From Shewanella oneidensis MR-1 (GTDB lineage: Bacteria > Pseudomonadota > Gammaproteobacteria > Enterobacterales > Shewanellaceae): a DNA stretch of 64,000 nucleotides. Positions 1 to 7,568 of this stretch are shown piece after piece. The stretch spans positions 744,001 to 808,000 of the forward strand of contig NC_004347.2 of the NCBI RefSeq assembly GCF_000146165.2, read 5' to 3'. A program made the position numbers and the translations under genes. The notes under the pieces were generated by a model, which was given only the letters and a program-made list of their open reading frames with translations, had not been told where the DNA came from and did not search any database. The stretch's first letter is position 1. Each line of letters starts with the position of its first letter.

Positions 1-2044
1 TCAAAAACCAGTCTTGGCTGTTGTTACCAACAGCTTTTGTTTTATTCATTATGCTGAGAAAATCTTCGTTGCCTGAGCAATGATCTAACATTGTAATTAG
101 TTGATTTGAGCTAAAGAATCGGCTGTTTAGAGTATTGAGTGAATTGTCTGGGTTGATGTATTCGTTTTTAAATATATCACTCTTGTAAATATTTTGTAGT
201 TTTCTAAATATTTTATTTATCGTTTCAATCTTCTCGGTTACTTTCGGGTCGTTATCAGTACTACTAATAGTTGAATTGATGCATGATATCAGAATACTTC
301 TAACGCTGTTAACATCTGCGAGACTATAAAAATCGAAGAGTGTCAAAGACACTTTTTCAATTTTTCTGTCTTTCAATTCAAGAGTGAACCCATTCTCAAA
401 TTCAATTTTCCCTTGTTTTCTAAGTAAATATTCATGCCTACAAATTTGCTCTTGAGACTTGAGCAGTGATAAAGCTAAATCCCACAGTCCTGGTAAGATA
501 TCTCCGCTTTTTGATTCAATGTCCAATTCTTTAGATTTTTCTTCAATGAAGATGATTCTATCTTCAGTTTCAATAATAAAGTCACATTCACCACCATCTG
601 AATCTGAGCTAATATCTTGAAAAATATTTTTTTTAACTTTGTACTTTAATCCAGATTTGTGAGATATTTTTTTTGCGTTTAATAGGTTTTTTATAAATTC
701 TTCTGATATATCACCACGCAATTTGTTAAAATTTTTCCCTGCTATGCCAATTTTAGCGCATTCATGTTCCAGCTTATCCCTAAAAAAACACACAAATCCA
801 TCGTTATGAAAATATGAGTTTAAATAAGTAATGTTTTCATTATTTTTAATAAATGGTTTTTCATAGTAGTTTATTGTATTTATGTCGAAAGGATTTAGAT
901 AGCCTTTATTTACTTGACTTTCTTCTATACACAATTCACTTAATGCGCTTTGTATCTCATTTTCTGTATATCTTCCTAGTAAGTGAGAATATAATTCTAC
1001 TTTTTCTATGGACTGTATATCAATACTCGGCGTTGTATTTACTATATCAAAAATATCAATGTAAATGCTTAAATCTATCTCTTTTGGTATTTTGGCGTTA
1101 TGCTTATTATTGAACATGCCATTGATTATTTTTCTGGCATTACTATTACTATACTGATGAATAGTAAATAGTTCATCGTGCAATAAGTTCTTTCGCAAAT
1201 AAGGGATTATATCTTGGCCTGAAAGCAAGCTTTCGTATGGATGTAACCATTGTAGTTCTAATATTGTCATTAGATCTGTCGATAACTCAATAATCTCTGA
1301 TATTTGGATTTTTGCTTGATGATTCTTTACTGTATTCAAATTCTTTATGGACAGATTATAAAGGTAACCCAAAGGAATATTTGGCTCTGGCTGAGAGTTT
1401 GTTGGATGTAACTCTTTCCTCAAGTAAAATCTATCATGCTTTCTTGTATAGCATGATTTAATCCTTGCAAGAATATCCTGATAAAGTTTGTCACCTACTT
1501 TTTTTGCTCTAAAATCGATTCTTTGCAGAATATTGTTGAATTGATCATCGCTTATGTGAATTTTACCTTCGATTATATCAACCTTGATTCCTTTTTTTCT
1601 GAATCTTTTAAATGCTTCTGATACTATTTTGTATTTTTCATTTAAAGATAAATCTTGAGTATTATGATTAGCCATATAAATGTAATTCTGTATAAGTTTA
1701 TGTGCCTCTATCCATTTTTGTTCGTTGATGGTATATCCATCTAGAAAATTTAAAAAGGATCTGAGGAAAGCAAGAAACCTGAATTCATTAGGATTTTTAT
1801 TTTTACAATAGAAATCATACGAGAATTGATTGAAAACCGTGATGTAATCTTCGTAAGGACATTCGTTTGAAGTTAATAACGATACTACTTTTCTCTTTAT
1901 AAAGTCCGATACTTCATTAGTCGTTTTAGAAGAAGTGAAGGTGTAACCTATTTCGTTAGCTACCGCTATAAAATCCTTCTTTTTTTTAAAATCTATACTC
2001 CAATCGTAAGTCGATGTAGTCAGAGTAGAGAACAATTGATTCAT
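1..2044 (-). CDS. Large accessory protein with PD-(D/E)xK nuclease-like motif (partial, runs off left edge)
   Basis: An open frame runs leftward from ATG at 2044 (ribosome site AAGGTG just upstream) to the window edge without a stop, giving at least 681 residues. I do not recognise the whole family. Around residues 488-503 the translation reads GGECDFII followed by IIFIEEKSK. This fits the Asp...Glu-x-Lys core of PD-(D/E)xK nuclease folds (D488, E501, K503). It is preceded by a helix of the type RGDISEEFIKNLL that often opens such domains. The first 400 residues are AT-rich, lysine/asparagine-rich and have no motif I can name. Codon use is unlike the core genes to the right, which suggests acquired DNA. 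A defence or DNA-processing role is inference. The C-terminus is not visible. Confidence 0.75.
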   Translation of the reverse strand, partial: MNQLFSTLTTSTYDWSIDFKKKKDFIAVANEIGYTFTSSKTTNEVSDFIKRKVVSLLTSNECPYEDYITVFNQFSYDFYCKNKNPNEFRFLAFLRSFLNFLDGYTINEQKWIEAHKLIQNYIYMANHNTQDLSLNEKYKIVSEAFKRFRKKGIKVDIIEGKIHISDDQFNNILQRIDFRAKKVGDKLYQDILARIKSCYTRKHDRFYLRKELHPTNSQPEPNIPLGYLYNLSIKNLNTVKNHQAKIQISEIIELSTDLMTILELQWLHPYESLLSGQDIIPYLRKNLLHDELFTIHQYSNSNARKIINGMFNNKHNAKIPKEIDLSIYIDIFDIVNTTPSIDIQSIEKVELYSHLLGRYTENEIQSALSELCIEESQVNKGYLNPFDINTINYYEKPFIKNNENITYLNSYFHNDGFVCFFRDKLEHECAKIGIAGKNFNKLRGDISEEFIKNLLNAKKISHKSGLKYKVKKNIFQDISSDSDGGECDFIIETEDRIIFIEEKSKELDIESKSGDILPGLWDLALSLLKSQEQICRHEYLLRKQGKIEFENGFTLELKDRKIEKVSLTLFDFYSLADVNSVRSILISCINSTISSTDNDPKVTEKIETINKIFRKLQNIYKSDIFKNEYINPDNSLNTLNSRFFSSNQLITMLDHCSGNEDFLSIMNKTKAVGNNSQDWFL

Positions 2045-2207
2045 CGTTACACCTTATATTTACAATAATATCAAAAACTCACCTAATTATATGATTCTAA
2101 ATCAGAATACACCTTTTAAACTCACATTGCGAGATAAATACTGATAGTGAACCAAATAAGGAAGCCCTGATAAGCCTTTTATCTGTTCATTAGTTTATGT
2201 ATGTCAA

Positions 2208-2216
2208 AACTCAGTA
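2208..2216. repeat. Left 9-bp target duplication of IS10-like element
   Basis: AACTCAGTA lies directly left of the element and is repeated exactly at 3555-3563. Its core CT-N-AG matches the known IS10 target preference (nGCTnAGCn). Confidence 0.95.
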
Positions 2217-3554
2217 CTGTAGGATCCCCTCATAATTCATAGCCCCAACAACCATGAGTTAATGAGAGTTGGGCTAGTTTCTTCGCAGCACAAAGCAAAT
2301 CATCTGCTGATATGGGGTAGTCATGCCGTCGCCGCAGCAGTTCTTTGCCCATCCTGATTGTTGATAGCACATTCCTTTTCTTTACCGTGTTGGCTTGGAA
2401 GTGCCGCTGTAATTGCTGTGTTTCTCCGTATAATCCTACCCACCAAAATGCCAGTTGTACCAATAATGCTATCAATAGCAGTATGTCCATCCTCGCCGCA
2501 TAACGTGTTCTGCTATGACGTAAACCAAAGCCATAAGCGGGGCTTTTTAAATCTCTAAAGGTTTCTTCTATTTGCATCCGTTTTTGGTAAATATTAACCA
2601 GTTTTTGAGGCGACATGGCTTCTATGGTCAAGTTGGTCACCAGTGCCCAAGGCTCTTTGGCGGTCAGTTCATACGTCCATTGCGCCGTATGGTGACAGTC
2701 TGTTGTCGTACTTCGCTGACCTTTTCTGCCTTTACTTGGAGCCCTGAACAATACCATCTCGCATAACAAGGGTTTCTTTACCGATAACGCCACTCGCCCA
2801 ACATGTTTTGCGCGACGACTGGCTTTGGGATAAAGCGCTTTTAGCGAAAATTGGCGACCGAAGGGGTGCAGCCGATAGACACTTAATCCTCTGACACGAC
2901 CCAGCCAATACCAACCGAGCTGCTCGACTTTTCGAAACCATGGATTACGGAAGCCCGCGTCAGTGACTATCAGCGGGGTAATATTGTCAGGTAACACTTT
3001 ATGGAGTTCATTCAGAAACTGATTATGGGCAGTTTGTGTGCCTTGTAGTACTAACGGAAATGTTCGCTCGTAGAGCGTGATAGAGCGGCCCTTAATCGCA
3101 ATAGAGGCGCGTAGTGCAATCAGTTCACGACCTTCACGCATATCAGACCAATCCACCAGTATGGTCGGCATCGTATGTGCTGTTAGCAGCCACTTTGCAT
3201 GCCACTGATAAACAGCCAGTCTTTCATGGTGAAGGTGCGGGTTGCCCAATAATCTATCCATGCGTTTTATTGAGTGTTTAGTATGAGTGCTGGTGCCATC
3301 AATGTGCCGCCCTAAATGCGTGAGGGTGAGACAATCCGCGTTGATGAGGGCTTTGCAGGCGACCATGAGTGTATTCAGTCGCTTTTGATGGATTTCTGGA
3401 CAATGTTGATAGAGAGATTGATGTAAGATAGTTAACACTTGCACCTTGATGCCCTGTGATTGATGTTTGTTCGCACTTCCATCTGATCACACTTCAAGGT
3501 GCAAGTTCACTCTAATTTAATGATTTATCTGAAAATCATCAGGGGATTCTTCAG
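2217..3554 (-). mobile_element. IS10-like insertion sequence (IS4 family), complete
   Basis: The left end starts CTGTAGGATCCCCTCATAAT and the right end, read inward, starts CTGAAGAATCCCCTGATGAT. These resemble the inside and outside ends of IS10 and are imperfect inverted repeats of each other. A perfect 9-bp direct repeat flanks the element. With an intact transposase inside 1338 bp, the copy looks recent and potentially active. It sits between the partial nuclease-like gene and the thioredoxin-like gene and interrupts no recognisable reading frame. Confidence 0.95.
2230..3444 (-). CDS. IS4-family (IS10 group) DDE transposase
   Basis: A 404-residue cut-and-paste transposase filling the IS. 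The start is GTG at 3444. The protein reads like Tn10/IS10 transposase along its full length: an N-terminal stretch RMDRLLGNPHLH, the first catalytic Asp in LVDWSDMREG, the second in LIVTDAGFRNPW, and the IS4-family Y-(2)-R-(3)-E-(6)-K signature in NIYQKRMQIEETFRDLKS, which supplies the catalytic Glu. No frameshift or missing catalytic residue is seen, so the enzyme is probably functional. By analogy with IS10 its expression may be limited by an antisense RNA and Dam methylation, but I did not establish either here. Confidence 0.95.
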   Translation of the reverse strand: MQVLTILHQSLYQHCPEIHQKRLNTLMVACKALINADCLTLTHLGRHIDGTSTHTKHSIKRMDRLLGNPHLHHERLAVYQWHAKWLLTAHTMPTILVDWSDMREGRELIALRASIAIKGRSITLYERTFPLVLQGTQTAHNQFLNELHKVLPDNITPLIVTDAGFRNPWFRKVEQLGWYWLGRVRGLSVYRLHPFGRQFSLKALYPKASRRAKHVGRVALSVKKPLLCEMVLFRAPSKGRKGQRSTTTDCHHTAQWTYELTAKEPWALVTNLTIEAMSPQKLVNIYQKRMQIEETFRDLKSPAYGFGLRHSRTRYAARMDILLLIALLVQLAFWWVGLYGETQQLQRHFQANTVKKRNVLSTIRMGKELLRRRHDYPISADDLLCAAKKLAQLSLTHGCWGYEL

Positions 3555-3563
3555 AACTCAGTA
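3555..3563. repeat. Right 9-bp target duplication of IS10-like element
   Basis: AACTCAGTA, identical to 2208-2216. It fixes the insertion boundaries at 2217 and 3554. Confidence 0.95.
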
Positions 3564-3681
3564 TAGTGAGCTGCACTGAGTATTAACGATAACTTGGAAT
3601 GGGGCATAAATGTTTTAGAAAAGGCTGTACACCGATGTGTTAGCTGCCTTTTCAGTATGATTCTTTATTATTTGGTGTCAG

Positions 3682-4029
3682 TTATTCTGCATTCAGCAAT
3701 TCAAAGGGGCGAGCAATCGCCCCTTTGAGATCGCCAAGGGAAAACACCTTCGAAAAGCGCGCAAAGCTTTTGCCATAAAATACCGATTCCACCACGGGTA
3801 AGCTAAAAACCTGGTATCTCGCGGCAATGTCGACTTGCGCCTCACAGTCGATATAGGCGAGCTGCATCCTCGGGAAATCCTTGGCTAGCATAGCGGCGAT
3901 TTGCGGTTTTAGTACCTGACACACCCCACAACTTGGTGCACCAAATAAGAGTAATACCGTTGGATATTGCTTTAGTACGGCATCCAGTTGCTCGGGCGTT
4001 TCAATGCTGTGGATAACGGCATTAGGCAT
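3682..4029 (-). CDS. Thioredoxin-family protein
   Basis: A 115-residue thioredoxin-fold protein, presumably a small cytosolic thiol-disulfide oxidoreductase, since no signal peptide is visible. It shows a beta strand TVLLLFGAPS leading into the active-site pair C34-G-V-C37 and the cis-proline loop VFSLPVVES. CGVC differs from the classical CGPC, so redox potential and partners may differ from thioredoxin 1. The ATG at 4029 is preferred over TTG at 4035 because AGGA lies six bases upstream of it. It is the last gene of a run on this strand, after the cold-shock/excalibur gene and a 50-residue membrane protein. The substrate is unknown. Confidence 0.85.
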   Translation of the reverse strand: MPNAVIHSIETPEQLDAVLKQYPTVLLLFGAPSCGVCQVLKPQIAAMLAKDFPRMQLAYIDCEAQVDIAARYQVFSLPVVESVFYGKSFARFSKVFSLGDLKGAIARPFELLNAE

Positions 4030-4068
4030 GGGCAATCCTATCGAATTTGGGTTTTTACAGACAGAATA

Positions 4069-4221
4069 TCACGGAATTAATCCCCATTTTACGGCATGGC
4101 TTCCGAGAAATGTGCCTACGTAAAATAGGCTCACCGTCAGTATGATTACGCCTAATGCGATTAACCCTGTCATCTGTTTTCCGTTAAGATGAGCAATCAA
4201 ATGCGAAAGCTTATTTATCAT
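4069..4221 (-). CDS. Small single-pass membrane protein (50 aa)
   Basis: An open frame of exactly 51 codons starts at ATG 4221 and ends at TGA 4069. The translation has a polar N-terminus (MINKLSHLIAHLNGKQ), one strongly hydrophobic helix of about 20 residues (residues 18-38, containing LIALGVIILTVSLFYVG) and a short tail. An AGGT-type ribosome site lies eight bases upstream. The gene begins 16 bases after the stop of the cold-shock/excalibur gene and ends 40 bases before the thioredoxin-like gene, so the three probably form an operon. I do not recognise the family. The support is its operon position, ribosome site and coherent transmembrane pattern. Confidence 0.55.
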   Translation of the reverse strand: MINKLSHLIAHLNGKQMTGLIALGVIILTVSLFYVGTFLGSHAVKWGLIP

Positions 4222-4236
4222 GTTTGTTTTACCTCG

Positions 4237-4848
4237 TTACAACATGGATGAGCTACACCATTGGCTTTCACAAGGGATGCCATCGTCGTCGCCATCCATT
4301 TGCGTGTTGGGACAATTTTGAATGTAAAAGGTCGCTTCGGCACAGGAGCGCATATGGCTGCAATGGGTTTTGCCCGTTTCACACTGGAATTGCACCTCGA
4401 GTGAGTTTTGCTGTTGTAATACTTCGGCGGGATCTTGGTTTACGTCAATAGCTGTTTCTTGTCTTTGCTGGTACTGGCCGTAGCCAAAACCCGCTAGTGC
4501 AATCAGCAACAAGATTGAAATCACGCGGTTGAACGAGGTTTGACCTTTACTTGAATGGGGGAGGTTGGTGGCTCGGTTAGTTTGTGGCGTGCGTGTTGGT
4601 CCCTTTGATACTGGACTTGCTGCCAGCACTGCCACTCCTTCAATGGAGGCCATCACGGCTTTTATTTTGCCATCATGTTGTACTTCTGCATGGTATAGAA
4701 TGCTATCGCCCACTTTGGGTTTTCGCGCCATCATTTTTAGTGCGGAAATGTGAATAAACACATCGCGAGCGCCGCTTTGTTCCGGCTGAATAAAGCCAAA
4801 TCCCTTTTCCTCGTTCCAGCGAACTAACACACCTCTATCCATGAGCAT
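4237..4848 (-). CDS. Cold-shock domain - transmembrane - excalibur calcium-binding fusion protein
   Basis: A 203-residue modular protein. Residues about 5-70 form a cold-shock domain with the RNP-like motifs KGFGFIQ and DVFIHISAL. A linker rich in Thr, Pro and Ser follows. Residues about 108-124 are a hydrophobic membrane segment (ISILLLIALAGFGYG). The C-terminus ends in an excalibur domain with cysteine pairs and the loop DGDDDGIPCE, a calcium-binding D-x-D-x-D-G pattern. The predicted layout puts a nucleic-acid-binding domain in the cytoplasm and a calcium-binding domain in the periplasm. The function is unknown. ATG 4848 has AAGGA upstream. It is the first gene of a likely three-gene operon. 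Confidence 0.85.
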   Translation of the reverse strand: MLMDRGVLVRWNEEKGFGFIQPEQSGARDVFIHISALKMMARKPKVGDSILYHAEVQHDGKIKAVMASIEGVAVLAASPVSKGPTRTPQTNRATNLPHSSKGQTSFNRVISILLLIALAGFGYGQYQQRQETAIDVNQDPAEVLQQQNSLEVQFQCETGKTHCSHMRSCAEATFYIQNCPNTQMDGDDDGIPCESQWCSSSML

Positions 4849-5082
4849 TGATTCTTTCCTTATAAGTTGATTCTGCGCCTAATTGGATTTACTAGCATAA
4901 AAGGCTGCCAGCTAAGTTACTCAAGTTACAGCCTTTTGGCAATTTGTATCTTAGCTGCCCCGTGATTGATGCACTTTGCTTTGTGCGGGGCGATTGCCTC
5001 AGTACCTTGTGGTTTATTTGATTTTAAAAACAAGTCATTAAGTCGTTCCGACTAAATTTTGCGCTAAATACTTGCAATATTA

Positions 5083-5124
5083 CTGTGTGTCACATAGTAT
5101 TTGCTGTGTGCCGCATAGTATGTG
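5083..5124. promoter_or_regulatory. Two 21-bp direct repeats, probable PadR operator
   Basis: Two near-identical units, CTGTGTGtCaCATAGTATtTG (5083-5103) and CTGTGTGcCgCATAGTATgTG (5104-5124), lie end to end 30 bases before the padR start. A 21-bp period equals two helical turns, as expected for a dimeric repressor bound twice on one face. Autoregulation by the adjacent PadR protein is inference. Confidence 0.5.
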
Positions 5125-5153
5125 CTGCACAGTGTTAATCATAGGAATTGATC

Positions 5154-5510
5154 ATGACAAGTTCACAGCTAGTCAAAATGCGACTCGAGTTGCGCCGTGG
5201 AGTGTTGGTGTTGGCGGTATTGGGATTATTAAAACAACCCCATTATGGCTATTCACTCCGCAAACAGTTGCAGGACGGCGGTATCGATATTGATGAGGGG
5301 ACGCTGTATCCCTTGGTTCGTCGTTTAGCTGAACAGGGATTGTTAGACAGTGAGTGGCGACAGGCCGAAGGGCGTGAGCGTCGCTACTACCAATTGTCTT
5401 CATCGGGGGCCGAGTTACTTAGCCAACTGACCGAGGAATGGCAGCAACTGAATGGGGCTTTAGCGTTTTTGCTAGGGCAAGTTACCGACGAGAATGCAGA
5501 GGAAAACTGA
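5154..5510 (+). CDS. PadR-family transcriptional regulator
   Basis: A 118-residue winged-helix DNA-binding protein. The hallmark PadR segment GLLKQPHYGYSLRKQL and the wing IDIDEGTLYPLVRRLAEQGLL are clear, followed by the Arg-rich stretch GRERRYYQLSSSG and a C-terminal helix for dimerisation. ATG 5154 is chosen because AGGA sits seven bases upstream; a TTG six bases earlier is less likely. The next gene (HAAS-type membrane protein) starts one base after the stop codon, so the two are co-transcribed. PadR-HAAS pairs recur in bacteria, where PadR represses its own operon. The inducing signal is unknown. Confidence 0.9.
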   Translation: MTSSQLVKMRLELRRGVLVLAVLGLLKQPHYGYSLRKQLQDGGIDIDEGTLYPLVRRLAEQGLLDSEWRQAEGRERRYYQLSSSGAELLSQLTEEWQQLNGALAFLLGQVTDENAEEN

Positions 5511-5511
5511 T

Positions 5512-6462
5512 ATGGAATTAGTTGACCGTTATATTGCCGCTGTGCAACGGGAATTACCCGAAGATAAACGTCAGGAAATTGGTCGTGAGCTAAAAGCCAA
5601 TATCTGTGATCAATTGGATGCACTCGCGGAACACGCCGAGTTAACGGAGTCACAAATCGCCGACGTGTTACAGCAAATGGGCCATCCGGCACAGGTTGCG
5701 CAACAATTTGTGCCACCCACTCCCATAGTCGCCAGTGAAGATATTTCACTGTTTAAACACACGCTTGTGATGGTGCTTGGGGTGTTATTTGTGCTGCAGG
5801 TGGTGAGTGGTGCGACTCAGTGGTTGGGTTCAACCGAGGGGAGTTTATTTGGATTTATCCGCCATATTGCCAGTGGTTTTATCGTGGACGCATGTTTTGC
5901 ATTTACCGCCATTCTACTGTCTTTTTGGAGTATTTCTGCTCAGGGCAAGGTGATGTTTGGTGGTCGTTGCCAACATTGGCAACCGCAGAATTTGCCTAAT
6001 GTTGGGCCAGATTGGCAGCATATCAGTTTAAGTGATGTGTTTTCCGATTTAGCCACCTATCTGTTTTTGTTACTGTTAATTTGGAATAACCTCTGGATGA
6101 GCGCAGATCAATTAGCTGCTCGCTCGGTGATTTTTAGCGCCAATGCACAGCAATTATTGCAGTGGTTTAGCCCGGTTATTCTGCTCTCTCTCCTAAATAC
6201 GCTGTGGCAGTTGCTGCGTAGGCTATGGACTGCGCCATTATTGCTGGCGAATGCGGGGGTTAATCTGGCGTATGCGTTGTGCTTAGTGTTTCTGGCATTC
6301 AGTTCGCCGCTACTCCAATACCAAGGGGGCGAAGTAGAGGGGATTTTTACCCTGCAGCAGTTAGATACATGGCTCGGCCATGCGCTGTTGGTTACTGCGT
6401 TATTTCCGGGTTATGAATGTATCCGCGATATGTTACGTTGGCGAAAATTAACCGCTCATTAG
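5512..6462 (+). CDS. HAAS-domain multi-pass membrane protein
   Basis: A 316-residue protein. The N-terminus (MELVDRYIAAVQRELPEDKRQEIGRELK...) is the amphipathic HAAS signalling-type domain seen next to PadR regulators. It contains a helical hairpin ending in LQQMGHPAQVAQQF (about residues 54-68). From residue 80 there are several hydrophobic segments (LVMVLGVLFVLQVV, FIVDACFAFTAILLSFW, LATYLFLLLLIWNNLW and two or three more), giving about six membrane passes. The start at 5512 has GAGGAAAAC upstream and nearly touches the padR stop, a sign of translational coupling. The transported or sensed molecule is unknown. Confidence 0.8.
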   Translation: MELVDRYIAAVQRELPEDKRQEIGRELKANICDQLDALAEHAELTESQIADVLQQMGHPAQVAQQFVPPTPIVASEDISLFKHTLVMVLGVLFVLQVVSGATQWLGSTEGSLFGFIRHIASGFIVDACFAFTAILLSFWSISAQGKVMFGGRCQHWQPQNLPNVGPDWQHISLSDVFSDLATYLFLLLLIWNNLWMSADQLAARSVIFSANAQQLLQWFSPVILLSLLNTLWQLLRRLWTAPLLLANAGVNLAYALCLVFLAFSSPLLQYQGGEVEGIFTLQQLDTWLGHALLVTALFPGYECIRDMLRWRKLTAH

Positions 6463-6476
6463 GTGTGTTTAGGGGC

Positions 6477-7271
6477 TTATTCGGCATGATCTTCAAAACT
6501 GGCTTTTGCCTGTTGTTTGTAACGTTCAAATAAGCCTTCTTGCTTCATCTTTTTAAGTTGATCAGCAAGAGGCTCTGCAAGTTGGTTATGGCGTTTATGT
6601 AAATAGCCATAGCTAGTCAAGGGCTCTAGGTTCGCAATAGGCTGAATTTTTTGACCTGCAAACTCGGGAGTTTGTTGAAGGATCTGTAAACTGATTTCTG
6701 AGTCAATATAGATATCGATACGGTCGTGTAGCAGTTTTCGAAAGGAGGTTATCGGTGAGGAGGATTCGCTTAGTTGTGTCTCTGGGATTAGCTCATTGAG
6801 TATTTGTTCTGCCCGTAATATGCCGCGATAATATTCAACCTTGTACCCTGTATTTGTTAATGATTGCCAATGCGTTATCTTGATATTCGGATTACTTGTA
6901 AAGGCGATTAACTGGGTTTCGATAACAGGTTCTTCAATCCGAATAACATTACTCACCTTATCTCCATAGCTAAAGATCCTGCCCGGTTCTCCACCGACTT
7001 TACCCGACTCCAGCATTTTACTGGCTCGAATCGCGGGTACGAGTTCGTAGCTAAACCGATAGCCTAGTTGCGCTAAAGCATGGGTATAAATCAGTTCAGC
7101 CCATTTAAAGTGAAAACTATGTTTCGGATCTTCGTAAAACGCCATGGTAATGGTGGGTTTATTTTGTACAGCAGAGATGGTGGGGGAAGGAGCTATCTCA
7201 CTTGCTTGAGCGGAAAAACAAAAGAATAGCCCAATTAAGATATTCGATATGGTGAGGTTCCATTGTTGCAT
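6477..7271 (-). CDS. Periplasmic substrate-binding protein (SBP_bac_3-like)
   Basis: A 264-residue secreted protein with an N-terminal signal peptide (hydrophobic core ILIGLFFCFSAQA, cleavage likely after AQA near residue 23). The mature part looks like a small type-3 extracellular solute-binding domain: an opening strand PTITMAFYEDPKHS, then YELVPAIRASKMLESGKVGGEPG and later KLLHDRIDIYIDSEISLQIL. Orphan members in Shewanella are common and not tied to a permease. No permease or ATPase is adjacent here, so the ligand and any role in signalling are unknown. ATG 7271 has GGGAG upstream. It converges with the HAAS gene. Confidence 0.75.
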   Translation of the reverse strand: MQQWNLTISNILIGLFFCFSAQASEIAPSPTISAVQNKPTITMAFYEDPKHSFHFKWAELIYTHALAQLGYRFSYELVPAIRASKMLESGKVGGEPGRIFSYGDKVSNVIRIEEPVIETQLIAFTSNPNIKITHWQSLTNTGYKVEYYRGILRAEQILNELIPETQLSESSSPITSFRKLLHDRIDIYIDSEISLQILQQTPEFAGQKIQPIANLEPLTSYGYLHKRHNQLAEPLADQLKKMKQEGLFERYKQQAKASFEDHAE

Positions 7272-7568
7272 ATCTGCTCCCTTTCATTATCACTCAGTAC
7301 TATTGAGTATAGTCACCATCATTCATCGGTTTCGTTTTATTCTCAAGCTCGCGCTCTGTTAGGGGGACCGCTGTATTGTCGAAAAAATGTGATCTGTTGG
7401 TGGATAAATTGTCCTTTCAGCAATAAAAATGTGCGACGCAGCACGTAAATTTCACAGTAAAGTGTCGTTGGTGAATTTTTCCTCACTAGAGTTTGAGCTC
7501 GATCTGCTTTTGGGGTGTGAAGTCAGTGTTAAATCCGCGTCATCAATTCGTTGACTCGGGAAGATAAA

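Noticed and set aside
853..1113. Open frame of 86 codons on the plus strand
   Set aside because: Opposite to the long real frame on the minus strand; hydrophobic nonsense typical of AT-rich antisense.
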